A stretch of DNA of 64,000 nt from WYEN01 sp049976205 (GTDB lineage Archaea > Thermoproteota > Thermoprotei_A > Sulfolobales > AG1). Below the pieces are notes generated by a model, which was given only the letters and a program-made list of their open reading frames with translations, was not told the DNA's origin and did not search any database. A program made the translations under genes and the position numbers. Positions 35,818-45,010 of this stretch are shown here, in pieces (positions within the stretch are counted from its first letter, which is position 1; every line of letters starts with the position of its first letter). The DNA lies in NCBI GenBank assembly GCA_049976205.1, contig JBMFIR010000002.1, positions 44,734-108,733 of the forward strand, read 5' to 3'.

Positions 35818-36394
35818 ATCTGATCACTACCGACACAACACCTTTATCGATGTAAGAGGATTCAATAAATACTTCAAAAGACTTTGCTACACCCTCAATT
35901 ACAGAATTAATAAGTTCGGAGAAGAGATATGATTGATTGAATAATGAAACAACAATCTTATAAGTATTTTTACTATTAGGGACTGGGATAAGATCTATTT
36001 TAGCATCCGGAACCCATATTCTCAGAATCTTTACAAAATACTCTGGAGATGAACCTCTCTTTGTTTTCGTCAAGAGACCGATCCACTGTGCAGATCTGAA
36101 TAATTCCTCTCTTAATTCATTAAAATCTTTCTCATCTAATTTCTCTAAGAGCTTCCCCAAGAAACTACTTGGTATAATCATTCCACCAATTCTCTTAATA
36201 TCTTCCATGAGATCAAAGTCATATATCGTTTCGATAAGATGAGGATTCATCTTAGAGACCTCAAGAAAAGAAGATAATATTTTCTCAACTAACTCTCTGA
36301 AGGGTATTCCTAATCTGCTAGACAGATCCATGGCCTCCCTGATGAGACTCTCAGATATTGGAACAAGTCTCCTACTCTCTGGAGACAAATTCAC
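35804..36394 (-). CDS. Ribbon-helix-helix-like protein, paralogue of the 35302 gene
   Basis: About 196 aa from the GTG at 36394; the longer frame to 36457 adds a stretch that looks like non-coding translation. RHH-like helices are VPISESLIREAMDLSSRLG and PFRELVEKILSSFLEV; the C-terminal domain (VSLFNQSYLFSELINSVIEG, VVSVVIRY) parallels that of the downstream gene. TTG two codons later is another start option. The pair is divergent from the pilus ATPase and may control it. Confidence 0.6.
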   Translation of the reverse strand: MNLSPESRRLVPISESLIREAMDLSSRLGIPFRELVEKILSSFLEVSKMNPHLIETIYDFDLMEDIKRIGGMIIPSSFLGKLLEKLDEKDFNELREELFRSAQWIGLLTKTKRGSSPEYFVKILRIWVPDAKIDLIPVPNSKNTYKIVVSLFNQSYLFSELINSVIEGVAKSFEVFIESSYIDKGVVSVVIRYAQS

Positions 36395-36661
36395 ACCTTG
36401 AATAATTTTGTGTACACATATATAAATCAGAAGTTTTATGAACATACTTTTATACATAGCTGTGATCTTTTCTGAAGGCTCATACGATATAGTCCACCTA
36501 TATATTAAATCTGAACACAGATCTATTCCGTAATTAAAGATCTATTACAAAGTACATTAAAAAGTGATTGAGTTAGTCAGATGATAATAATATAAGTAGT
36601 ATTTATTAAAAATGGTCTATAAAATATATACCTCTTCATAACTAATACCTTATGAAGTAAC
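36395..36661. promoter_or_regulatory. Divergent promoter region, RHH pair / secretion ATPase
   Basis: 267 nt without a gene. A strong TATA (TATAAAATATATA) at about 36620-36632 faces the secretion ATPase. An AGATCTATT motif occurs twice, at 36519-36527 and 36538-36546, 19 nt apart, and could be an operator; AGATCT is common in this genome, so that is weak. Confidence 0.45.
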
Positions 36662-38380
36662 ATGATTAAATCATTACTTAAAATCATTAAGTCCAGAAAG
36701 AAAACTGATGTCAATAAAGATCTGGGTCATCTAGAAACTGATGTAAATAAAATATTCCCTAAAGAATTAAGAGGTCAGAGTTCTTCGGAAAGAGAATCAG
36801 AAGTATCTTCATACGGATTTATTGATGTAGTTTACGGGAGTGTGGAGGGGAAGGTCCTTGAGAGATATCCTGTCAATGATCCTTGGGCGCATGTATTAAT
36901 TATTGAAGATGAGAGAACAGGCGAGATCGTATATAAAATTGATGAAATTCCGCTAAACGATCTGGAGAAAAAACTGTTTGTTAGAATACTTGATTTTGTT
37001 ATGTGGAGTATTGGTGAAATATCTCCGGAAATTGATCCTGTTGAGTATCTTAATAGGAGCGCTAGACAAGCAATAGATCTATTTAGAATGAGATTAGGTT
37101 CTACGCCAACTGTTAGTTGGTCTAAGATCCTTTACTATGTTGAAAGGAATGTGCTGGGATACGATGTTCTTGATCCCTTGATAAGAGATCCCTACATAGA
37201 GGATATATCATGCAACGGCGTGGGGTACCCGATATATGTGTGGCATAGAAGATACGAATCTATACCTACCAATATGTGGTTCAGAAAAGCTGAGGATCTG
37301 GACAAATTCGTTATGAAACTTGCTCATAAGGCCGGCAAACATATATCGGTGGCTTTCCCAATACTAGATGCAGCACTTCCTGAGGGGCACAGACTCGCTG
37401 CCACATACATGAGAGAGATCTCTACTCACGGATCAACATTCACGATCAGGAAGTTCAGGGAGGACCCCATAACAATCGTGGATCTAATGAACTTCAAGAC
37501 CATATCACCTATACTGGCAGGCTACCTCTGGTTCCTAATAGACAGAAAGGCACCTATAATGGTTCTCGGAGTCACAGGGGCTGGGAAGACTACCTTGATC
37601 AACAGTATACTTAATCTTGTTAAGCCCTCATATAAGGTGGTGACGATAGAAGATACACCCGAGCTGAGACTACCAATCGAGAATTGGGTTCAGCTAGTGT
37701 CCAGACCAAGTTACGCAGCCGGTGAGAGTAAAGCTGGTGAAGTCACACTTTATGATTTAATCAGAGTTTCACTAAGATATAGGCCAGACATAATAGTTGT
37801 TGGAGAGGTGAGAGGTGAGGAGGCTTATGTGCTTTTCCAAGCAATAGCTACGGGACACGGTGGTGTAACCACTATACATGCGGAGGATATTGACTCAATG
37901 ATAAAGAGACTTAAGAGCCCACCAATGAATATACCTGAATCCTATATACCTCTCATAAGCAGTGTCTTAGCGATTAGAAGAGTCACTATAAGAGAAGGAG
38001 ACAAGGTAAGAACAGTAAGAAGGGTAACAGATGTTTGGGAACTCAACAAGGACGGCGGATATGTAAAAGCTTCGTATTGGAGTGCTTCTAAGGATCTGTT
38101 TATACATAATCTTCGTGAAGGTATATCATTAAAAAGATATTCTGAGTTAGAAGAGAGAGATCTAAGCGATCTTTATAAAGAAATTCTTGAGAGATCCCTG
38201 ATTATGTACTGGCTTTATAAGAGAGAGATCAGGAATTATAGAGAGATCGCGAGATATATAGCTATGTATCATAGAGGTAGAAATGAGCTTATCACTAGGG
38301 TATTAGGAGATGTGAAAGCTATGATAGTGGGAGAAGCCACAGTATACGAAGAATTACTAGAGTATGTAAAGGGAGCTTAA
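36662..38380 (+). CDS. Type II/IV secretion (pilus/archaellum-type) assembly ATPase
   Basis: Hexameric motor for building a type IV pilus-like filament, 572 aa. After a charged N-terminal ~120 aa comes the GspE/TadA core: YIEDISCNGVGYPIYVWHRR, Walker A VLGVTGAGKTTLINSIL, Asp box VTIEDTPELRLP, Walker B PDIIVVGEVRGEEAYVLFQA and His box TGHGGVTTIHAED. The membrane platform gene begins 1 nt after its stop. No pilin or prepilin peptidase gene lies in the window, so the filament cannot be identified. Confidence 0.92.
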   Translation: MIKSLLKIIKSRKKTDVNKDLGHLETDVNKIFPKELRGQSSSERESEVSSYGFIDVVYGSVEGKVLERYPVNDPWAHVLIIEDERTGEIVYKIDEIPLNDLEKKLFVRILDFVMWSIGEISPEIDPVEYLNRSARQAIDLFRMRLGSTPTVSWSKILYYVERNVLGYDVLDPLIRDPYIEDISCNGVGYPIYVWHRRYESIPTNMWFRKAEDLDKFVMKLAHKAGKHISVAFPILDAALPEGHRLAATYMREISTHGSTFTIRKFREDPITIVDLMNFKTISPILAGYLWFLIDRKAPIMVLGVTGAGKTTLINSILNLVKPSYKVVTIEDTPELRLPIENWVQLVSRPSYAAGESKAGEVTLYDLIRVSLRYRPDIIVVGEVRGEEAYVLFQAIATGHGGVTTIHAEDIDSMIKRLKSPPMNIPESYIPLISSVLAIRRVTIREGDKVRTVRRVTDVWELNKDGGYVKASYWSASKDLFIHNLREGISLKRYSELEERDLSDLYKEILERSLIMYWLYKREIRNYREIARYIAMYHRGRNELITRVLGDVKAMIVGEATVYEELLEYVKGA

Positions 38381-38381
38381 A

Positions 38382-40244
38382 TTGAGGATTCAGAAACCTA
38401 GATTTTTTAGAAATAAAAATCGGTCTCTTGAAGGTCTCAAAAGATATTTGAAGAGAAAAGCGGAAATTTCTAGAGGAATCTCGAGAAAAAGATCTATTGT
38501 ATCAAGGCTGCAACTTATAGATTTTATATCGCTATTACTCTTGGAGCCTTTTGCTCGAAAAATCATGAAAACATTTGAATTAGAGAGAGTTTTTAAAGAA
38601 GCGGGTATAGGTATACATCCTCTTATATATGCTGCCAGAGTAGCTGTACTTCTAATGTTTTCAATTATCTTAGGAATATCACTGATTCTAATAGGAATCT
38701 ACGTGTACGCATCCGTTTTACTTACATTAATAGTATTGATCATTTTAGGCATTACAATACCTATAATAACTTTCGCTTTCTCACTACTTTATCCTATCTC
38801 GGCATCTTCGTCAAGAAGGCATATAACCGAGAGTGAGCTCCCATTTTTCGCAGTTTATGCCTCGTTTATGGCTAGGGGAAATATTTCATTACCCAGAGTC
38901 TTTGAAAGATTCGCTGAGCTTCCACTCTTCAGAGGTATGAGGAAAGAGTCAAGAATCTTTATTAGAGAACTAAAGATCTATGGAAGAGATCCTGTGTCAG
39001 CCCTTGAGGCGGTAGCTTCTCTAAACCCCTCGTCTCTTTTCAGAGACTTCATAATGGGATATACAACAATTCTCAGAGTAGGTGGTGACGTCGTAGGCTA
39101 TCTCGAATCGAAAACAGAGGAATTGTTTGCAAAGATTGCGGAGAGAATTAAGAGCATTATTGAGAGAATGGGACTTATAGTAGAGATATACATGATAATT
39201 TCTGTTGTAACAACACTATCTCTCTTCGTACTATTTGTATCTGCCGGTGGGTTAGAAATCTTAGGAGCTAGAGGAGGTTTGAGCAATTTATTTATTGGAG
39301 CATATTTATATGTAGCATTGCCTCTTATGTCTGTTATTACAATATTCTTTGCTCATCAGTCACTCCCTAAACAACCTGTTTATTTAAAAAGAACATATTC
39401 ATTTTTACCCTACGCTGTGATTCTAAGTATAATATCTGGTTTCTTATCATTTATAATATCGAGAGGGTATTTATATGTTTATGGAGTAATAGATAAGTAC
39501 TCTACCATAGGTCTCATATCCAGCATAAGTATAGCTCTTCTTATGTTCTCTGGGGCAACTTATGTGTTCTACAAGAAAGATGTTAAAACTCTTAGGGGCA
39601 TAAATGAGAAAATAACGTTGTTTCTAGAAGATGTGAGTGAAACGAGAAAAGTAGGTTTATCACCTGAGAAGGCTATTATACAAACTATTAAGAAAGATTA
39701 TGGGCCTTTAACTCCTGTGGTTAGAAGAATAGGTGTTGCTCTTAGTCTGGGGATAGATCTCGAGACAGCTGTGAGGAAAAGTGTTGTTGAGATAAGAAAT
39801 TGGTTTGCGAGAGTAATGTTTAGATTCTTGATAGATTCTATTAAGGTCGGTGGAGGTAGCCCAGAGGTTCTTTATTCTTTAGCTAGATACTCTAAATCAC
39901 TCGCAGAGTTAGAAAGCAGATTAAGAACTTCTCTAAGAACATATGTAATGTTGCCATATATAGCATCAATTATGCTTGCTGTGTCATCAATAATGTTTCT
40001 AATGATGATACTTCAAGCGCCCTCAGCGCTGGGGAGTACGCAAACAAAAATTGAGCCAGAGGCTGTCTATAGCTTTATAGCATTTTTAAGCATAGGGATC
40101 ATAATAAATACATGGGTCATGGGTTTTGTAGCAGGCAAAACAGCAGAGATGAGTCTTGGTGAAGGTTTGAAACACTCCTTCTTACTAACCTTAGTATCAT
40201 TATTAGCAATAGTTATATCAACATTAATTTACGTAAATGTGTGA
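38382..40244 (+). CDS. Pilus assembly membrane platform protein (TadC/GspF/ArlJ-like)
   Basis: 620 aa integral membrane protein; partner of the ATPase. Two GspF-like units are visible: the first around PFFAVYASFMARGNISLPRV and PSSLFRDFIMGYTTILRVGG, the second around RKVGLSPEKAIIQTIKKDYG and VGGGSPEVLYSLARYSKSLA. About nine membrane helices. The start is a TTG right after the ATPase stop. Archaeal members of this size serve adhesive and UV-inducible pili as well as archaella. Confidence 0.88.
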   Translation: MRIQKPRFFRNKNRSLEGLKRYLKRKAEISRGISRKRSIVSRLQLIDFISLLLLEPFARKIMKTFELERVFKEAGIGIHPLIYAARVAVLLMFSIILGISLILIGIYVYASVLLTLIVLIILGITIPIITFAFSLLYPISASSSRRHITESELPFFAVYASFMARGNISLPRVFERFAELPLFRGMRKESRIFIRELKIYGRDPVSALEAVASLNPSSLFRDFIMGYTTILRVGGDVVGYLESKTEELFAKIAERIKSIIERMGLIVEIYMIISVVTTLSLFVLFVSAGGLEILGARGGLSNLFIGAYLYVALPLMSVITIFFAHQSLPKQPVYLKRTYSFLPYAVILSIISGFLSFIISRGYLYVYGVIDKYSTIGLISSISIALLMFSGATYVFYKKDVKTLRGINEKITLFLEDVSETRKVGLSPEKAIIQTIKKDYGPLTPVVRRIGVALSLGIDLETAVRKSVVEIRNWFARVMFRFLIDSIKVGGGSPEVLYSLARYSKSLAELESRLRTSLRTYVMLPYIASIMLAVSSIMFLMMILQAPSALGSTQTKIEPEAVYSFIAFLSIGIIINTWVMGFVAGKTAEMSLGEGLKHSFLLTLVSLLAIVISTLIYVNV

Positions 40245-40273
40245 TCTATTACTGAAAACATGAGAAATAAGAT

Positions 40274-41239
40274 TCATATTATGGAGTAAGGCTCTGATAA
40301 ATTTACTGAAAAATAGCCTCTAGCCATACCTCTTGTGTTATAATACATAACTAGCTCGCCTTCGGAAGATAGAGTTATGGCTCCTGCAGTATTTATGTCA
40401 AAGAATTCTTCAAGCTCACTAAAACTCTCTAGAACCGCTCTTCTCAAGTCTCTAAGATATCTGTAATGAAGAGCAATTGTTCTACAGAGAGATATACTCA
40501 TTATAGTTTCTCCAACACCAGTAGCTGAACAAGCAACTTGTTTATCTGCATAAAAGCCTGCTCCAGGAATAGGTGAGTCTCCTATTCTACCTACTAGTTT
40601 AAGCCATATACCTCCTGTGCTTGTTGCTGCAGCTAGATTCCCTCTTTTATCCAGAGCTACAGCACCTACAGTATCTGATAGGAATATACCTAAGCTCTTA
40701 ATTAATTTATTGTTCTTTTTATAGTATGGTAGAGGAGATTTCTTTGATATAATATCTTTGTATCTCTTGACAATATTTATATTAACGATCCTGTTCTCCA
40801 TACCAAATATTCTACTAAGAAGATCTGCGCCATATCCTCCTATTAAAACGTGATCTGTGTTCTCCATTATTTTTCTAGCTAATTTAATAGGGTTTCTAAC
40901 TCTTTCGGCAAGAGCCACGGCACCTGCTCTCATTGTAGAACCATCCATTATTCCAGCATCCATTTGGGCAATACCTTCTATGTTAAGAGAGCTACCACTT
41001 CCAGCATTAAAAAGCCCTGAATCCTCTAATTGAGAAACAGCGTACTCAACAGCGTCTAGAGCCGTATAATCTTTATTAACAAGAAGATCTAAGGTGTTCT
41101 TGAGTAGTGTCTTAAGAAAATTCTCGATATCTAACTTAGTTTTTTCATCAACATCCCAACTACCAGCACCTCCGTGAATAGCTATAGCTGGACGAAATAG
41201 TTTAGTGACTTCGATAATTCCCTTCGGGGAATAATTCAT
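40274..41239 (-). CDS. Plant-type L-asparaginase / isoaspartyl peptidase
   Basis: Ntn-hydrolase that self-cleaves and then hydrolyses asparagine or beta-aspartyl peptides. About 321 aa from ATG 41239. The N-terminal AIAIHGGAGSWDV, the cleavage/nucleophile site DTVGAVALD (Thr190 in this numbering) and the substrate loop RIGDSPIPGAGFYAD followed by SATGVGE are diagnostic. A TATA box at 41265-41274 puts the transcript start near 41244, consistent with this ATG. A phased repeat lies upstream of the TATA. Confidence 0.93.
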   Translation of the reverse strand: MNYSPKGIIEVTKLFRPAIAIHGGAGSWDVDEKTKLDIENFLKTLLKNTLDLLVNKDYTALDAVEYAVSQLEDSGLFNAGSGSSLNIEGIAQMDAGIMDGSTMRAGAVALAERVRNPIKLARKIMENTDHVLIGGYGADLLSRIFGMENRIVNINIVKRYKDIISKKSPLPYYKKNNKLIKSLGIFLSDTVGAVALDKRGNLAAATSTGGIWLKLVGRIGDSPIPGAGFYADKQVACSATGVGETIMSISLCRTIALHYRYLRDLRRAVLESFSELEEFFDINTAGAITLSSEGELVMYYNTRGMARGYFSVNLSEPYSII

Positions 41240-41264
41240 CAATAAATTAAACACCGACTAAAAT

Positions 41265-41274
41265 TAATTTATAA
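41265..41274 (-). promoter_or_regulatory. TATA box of the asparaginase gene
   Basis: On the minus strand CTTATAAATT lies about 26 nt ahead of a start near 41244, just before the ATG at 41239, which predicts an almost leaderless mRNA. Confidence 0.5.
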
Positions 41275-41296
41275 GAAGCTTATAATTCTACTGAGA

Positions 41297-41333
41297 ATTA
41301 TCTATAATTATCTTAAATTATCTTATATTATCT
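41297..41333. repeat. Four ATTATCT units with exact 10-bp period upstream of asparaginase
   Basis: ATTATCT begins at 41297, 41307, 41317 and 41327, each followed by three variable bases. The array ends about 23 bp upstream of the asparaginase TATA box. The 10-bp period would put all copies on one face of the helix, as expected for cooperative binding by an activator. It is too short and too tightly spaced for a CRISPR. Confidence 0.7.
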
Positions 41334-41360
41334 CTGGTTCTGTGATCCTGATCCCCAATG

Positions 41361-42716
41361 CTACTGATTTGAATCTTTAGTACTCTCCTCCAATTTTCTC
41401 AGAGATGCTGGAAGTCCTCTTCTCCTAAGATTCTTTAAGAATCTATTCATATTTTCATAGTACTCGAGAAACTGTTTCACTTCAGCAACACTTGTTCCAG
41501 AGCCTGTAGCAATTCTTTTCATCCTAGATCTATTAATTATCGAAGGATCTTTAACCTCTTCTTCTGTCATAGAATCAATGATATAAATCCATTTCTTCAT
41601 TGTTTTCTCACTAATCTTAAGATCTTCTTCAGCTAATGGTAGAGATGAGAAACCAGGTATCATCTGAAGAATCTTTGCCAAAGGACCCATTTTAATAATG
41701 CTCTTCACCTGATGATACACATCAGCTATAGTAAGTGATCCTCTGCTAAAAGCCTTTATAAGCCTCTTCTCAACCTTCTCACCCTCCTCTAATGCTCTAA
41801 ATTTCTCTATGAGACCCTCAATATCTCCTAAACCCAGTAACCTCCCGACAAATCTACGTGGATTAAATACTTCGAGATCATCTAATCCCTCACCTACTCC
41901 AATAAATTTTATTTTAGCTCCTGTAGCTACTACAGCTGATAATGCTCCTCCTCCTCTAGCACTGCCATCTAATTTAGTGATGATGATAGAACCTATTGGC
42001 GTTCTCTCATGAAATCTCTTAGCGAGTTCATAGGCTTTCTGCCCCATTGTGGCATCAATAACTAAGGTTATTTCGTCGGGATTTACAGCCTTGGCTATGG
42101 CCTCCATCTCGTCTAGAAGAGCCTTCTCTTCACCATAGCCGTGTCTACCAGCTGTATCTACAATAGCTATGTTGCAACCTCTACTAAAAGCTACTTTAAT
42201 ACTTTCAGAAGCTATCTTAATAGGATCATTTGTGTCCCCCTCTCTAAGCACTAGAACCCCTATAGCTTCTCCTATTTGTTTTAATTGATCATAGGCGCCC
42301 GGTCTGTAAGTATCAGCGGCCACTAGACAAGGTTTATATCCAAGTTTTTTATAAAACTTAGCCAATTTCCCGCAGGTAGTTGTTTTTCCGGATCCTTGGA
42401 CGCCAACCATCATAATTACATAGGGTTGTTTATTAGGCGTCACAGAAGGAATATGATCTCCGCCGAAGAAACTGGCGATGTTATCATATACTATTTTAAT
42501 GAAGTACTCTCTCTTAGTAAATCCTGGCGGTGGTGTTGATGAAAGTGCTTCTTCTCTTATTTTCTTAGTTAAGTCATATACTATTCTAATGTTCACATCT
42601 GCTGCTATGAGTGTTTTCTGTAGCTCTTTTATGAAGTTATCAACTGCTTTCTCATAGAGATCTGTTCCTTTAATGAATTTATTAACGAGATCCTTAAGAG
42701 ATTCTAATCCTTTCAT
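41361..42716 (-). CDS. srp54: Signal recognition particle protein SRP54
   Basis: GTPase that binds signal sequences and SRP RNA. 451 aa: N domain, G1 GVQGSGKTTTCGKLAKFY, DTYRPGAYDQLKQ, G3 DTAGRHGYGEEKALLDEM, G4 TKLDGSARGGGALSAV, then the M domain with IPGFSSLPLAEEDL and the SRP RNA-binding helix SRMKRIATGSGTSVAEVKQF. Normal length for archaeal Ffh/SRP54. It follows aIF5A by 21 nt. Confidence 0.97.
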   Translation of the reverse strand: MKGLESLKDLVNKFIKGTDLYEKAVDNFIKELQKTLIAADVNIRIVYDLTKKIREEALSSTPPPGFTKREYFIKIVYDNIASFFGGDHIPSVTPNKQPYVIMMVGVQGSGKTTTCGKLAKFYKKLGYKPCLVAADTYRPGAYDQLKQIGEAIGVLVLREGDTNDPIKIASESIKVAFSRGCNIAIVDTAGRHGYGEEKALLDEMEAIAKAVNPDEITLVIDATMGQKAYELAKRFHERTPIGSIIITKLDGSARGGGALSAVVATGAKIKFIGVGEGLDDLEVFNPRRFVGRLLGLGDIEGLIEKFRALEEGEKVEKRLIKAFSRGSLTIADVYHQVKSIIKMGPLAKILQMIPGFSSLPLAEEDLKISEKTMKKWIYIIDSMTEEEVKDPSIINRSRMKRIATGSGTSVAEVKQFLEYYENMNRFLKNLRRRGLPASLRKLEESTKDSNQ

Positions 42717-42737
42717 TGAAAATAAGCCTTTAGCCGA

Positions 42738-43136
42738 CTATCCTCTTACGTTAACAATGATCCTGTTATTCATAACAACCCAGTACTCAACGTCTTTACC
42801 AACAGCTATTCTAGAGGCTAGTTCTTTATCTGTGGGCATGGGGATCTCGAATGTCTCGTATGTCTCTGTATCCATTACTTGAACATTATTTCCACTAACA
42901 GCGATTACGTGACCTGTTCTCTTATCTATTATAGGGACTTCAACACGTGTATCCACAGGAGCGACAAGAGTTTTTCTTGCACCAGATATTATTGATACCG
43001 CTACTACATGTGCTTTTGCAGATCCGTGTTTACCAGTCTTTGCTTTAGATATTTCAACGATTCTACAAGGCTCGCCGTCAATGATTATGTAGCTTCCCTC
43101 TCTTAATTCACCTAATTCAGCATATGTTATACTCAT
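42738..43136 (-). CDS. eif5A: Translation initiation factor aIF5A
   Basis: Helps stalled ribosomes form peptide bonds. The ATG at 43136 (SITYAELGELREG, 132 aa) has AGGAGAC 8 nt before it. The hypusine-modified Lys36 is in KAKTGKHGSAK. N-terminal SH3-like and C-terminal OB folds are both complete. It is co-transcribed with srp54. Confidence 0.96.
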   Translation of the reverse strand: MSITYAELGELREGSYIIIDGEPCRIVEISKAKTGKHGSAKAHVVAVSIISGARKTLVAPVDTRVEVPIIDKRTGHVIAVSGNNVQVMDTETYETFEIPMPTDKELASRIAVGKDVEYWVVMNNRIIVNVRG

Positions 43137-43301
43137 TACTTGTCTCCTAATATTCATAGATAATAGTTTAATTAAAAGATTGTTGTGTGCTTTTAGTAAG
43201 AAGATCTTGATTAAACTAAATTTTTAGCTTAAGCTGAAATATTTTTTACGTAGAAAAACAGGATAATCAAGAGATCCTTTTACTGCGAGAAGGTGCATTA
43301 A

Positions 43302-44348
43302 TTGAGTAATAAAGAAGATCTCTATGAGGATTCAGGAATTAAAAGAGATCTTAAAGTAGCCCTAATAATACTTAATAAAGACAACGAAAAAGGTCTCAGT
43401 AAAACTCTTGAGAGCTTGCATAATCAATCATATTTGCCATGTAAATATTTTGATATTTTCATCATGGATGGAGGTAGCAGAGATCGCTCTAAAGAAGTCG
43501 CCTTAGAATTTTCTAAGAAGATCCCATGTATATATTTCATTGAGCAAAAAGTAAAGGGGGGTACAGGTCCTGCTAGAAGAGAAATAATTGATCTCTTAAG
43601 AGAGAAAGATTACCAACTGATTATATGGGGCGACTCTGAGAATGAGTATCATTCTGGCTATATAGAAAGCATTGTTAATAGATACTTGAGAGAGAGACCA
43701 AGAATTAGTCAGAGCACTAGAATTATTTTATCCGGGAGATCCGTTGTGAAGAAACAAGGTATATGGTCTAGATTCTTTTACTGGTATCATGGCTATCATC
43801 AGATTTTCCCCATCGGGGTAGGAGATAGACATGCTCCAGGTAATAATAAGGCTGAGGAGATCTCAATATATAATCTCTTCAACTATCCTCCGTGTAGTAG
43901 AAGCGAGGATTTCATTTTTTCATATCAAATATATAAGAGGCATAGGAACAAAGTATTGTACCTACACGAGAAAAATGCTGTGGTATTTGTTTCAATGCCT
44001 AGATCTCTGAAAGAAATTATTTCTTGGCAGAGAAATAGAGTAAAGGGATTAGTAGAGTGCTCAAGATATATACGATATGCGTATCCCCCAGATCTGCCTT
44101 ATTGGACAGGTTTTCTTTTATATAATATATTGTTACCTCTCTTAGCAATAATCACTCAAAGTGCTGTTGCAGGGATATTTTATTTATTCACCTTATTGAT
44201 AGGATGGATCTTCCTTTATATGAGAGGAAGAACATGTTTAGAAGAGATTGATTTATTATCTGGATTAACTGGATATATAGGCATGATATTACATGCTTTC
44301 TTTACACTATTCTACTCTTTATATTATATAACTAAATTAAGGGATTAA
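43302..44348 (+). CDS. Glycosyltransferase family 2 with C-terminal membrane helices
   Basis: 348 aa, TTG start after GAAGGTG. GT-A fold: VALIILNKDNEKGLSKTLES, DIFIMDGGSRDRSKEVALEF and the metal-binding acidic region LIIWGDSENEYHSGYIES. Three or four hydrophobic helices follow from about residue 260. It probably adds a sugar to a lipid carrier at the membrane; donor and acceptor are unknown. No other glycosylation genes are adjacent. Confidence 0.87.
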   Translation: MSNKEDLYEDSGIKRDLKVALIILNKDNEKGLSKTLESLHNQSYLPCKYFDIFIMDGGSRDRSKEVALEFSKKIPCIYFIEQKVKGGTGPARREIIDLLREKDYQLIIWGDSENEYHSGYIESIVNRYLRERPRISQSTRIILSGRSVVKKQGIWSRFFYWYHGYHQIFPIGVGDRHAPGNNKAEEISIYNLFNYPPCSRSEDFIFSYQIYKRHRNKVLYLHEKNAVVFVSMPRSLKEIISWQRNRVKGLVECSRYIRYAYPPDLPYWTGFLLYNILLPLLAIITQSAVAGIFYLFTLLIGWIFLYMRGRTCLEEIDLLSGLTGYIGMILHAFFTLFYSLYYITKLRD

Positions 44349-44387
44349 GATCTCTTACCCTAAGAATATATATAGATTTATACCAAA

Positions 44388-44402
44388 ATTATTAGATATA
44401 TA
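44388..44402 (+). promoter_or_regulatory. TATA box upstream of the KH protein gene
   Basis: TTAGATATATAAGG lies about 60 nt before the GTG at 44459, so a start near 44424 and a leader of ~35 nt carrying the AGGGGAC site are expected. Confidence 0.45.
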
Positions 44403-44458
44403 AGGGTTCAGACATAATCTAAATTTGACAATACACTTATTCAGCAGGGGACAACTAA

Positions 44459-44977
44459 GTGAAAATTCCGCTAGACTATATATGTGTGAAAACAGGTGTT
44501 TTGTGCCCGAGATGTAGAAGATTAGTAGAGAGTGGTGCGGTATCAGAGTTTGAGATAGATATAATGAGGTTTCTTATTGATTTTGAGAATGATCCTGAGT
44601 ATAAAAACTTCCTTAATAGCTTCACCTATGTAAAGGCTTATAAAATATCTGATACGATAGTGATCTTAGGAGAATATCCTCAGAGAAGCGATCAGAGAAT
44701 TATACAGAGGATCTCAAAAGCTCTAGGAGATAAACTGAATGCTAAGGTGAGAATCATATCTATTGGCGCTAAGAAAGATATTAAATCTATAGTTTCTCAA
44801 TTAATTTTCCCTGCTAGAATAATTGGTGTAAATATCGTCTGGTTACCTGATGGATCTCATCAATACATTGTGAGAATTCCTAGAACAGATCTTAGGTACA
44901 TGCCTATCTCATCGGATAATGTTGAGAAATTAGTTGAAATGATAAGTGGAGAAAGTGTAAGGATCAAGATAGAATAG
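44459..44977 (+). CDS. NusA-like KH-domain protein with N-terminal Cys-x2-Cys
   Basis: 172 aa. The start YICVKTGVLCPRCRRLVESG holds CxxC plus an earlier Cys, suggesting a small metal site. Two KH-like alpha/beta units follow (KVRIISIGAKKDIKSIVSQL and QLIFPARIIGVNIVWLPDG). It resembles the archaeal NusA-related transcription factor group, but the extra zinc-like N-terminus sets it apart from the short archaeal NusA. RNA binding is likely; the exact role is unknown. GTG start after AGGGGAC. Confidence 0.75.
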   Translation: MKIPLDYICVKTGVLCPRCRRLVESGAVSEFEIDIMRFLIDFENDPEYKNFLNSFTYVKAYKISDTIVILGEYPQRSDQRIIQRISKALGDKLNAKVRIISIGAKKDIKSIVSQLIFPARIIGVNIVWLPDGSHQYIVRIPRTDLRYMPISSDNVEKLVEMISGESVRIKIE

Positions 44978-45010
44978 ATATTAGTAATTGACTTGAAAAG
45001 AGGTTTTTTC

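Noticed and set aside
36519..36546. AGATCTATT direct repeat as an RHH operator
   Set aside because: Noted in the feature, but AGATCT is so frequent in this sequence that a pair 19 nt apart is weak evidence.
41297..41333. Short CRISPR-like array
   Set aside because: Units are 7 bp at a 10-bp period with 3-nt gaps, with no cas genes; a phased operator is a better reading.
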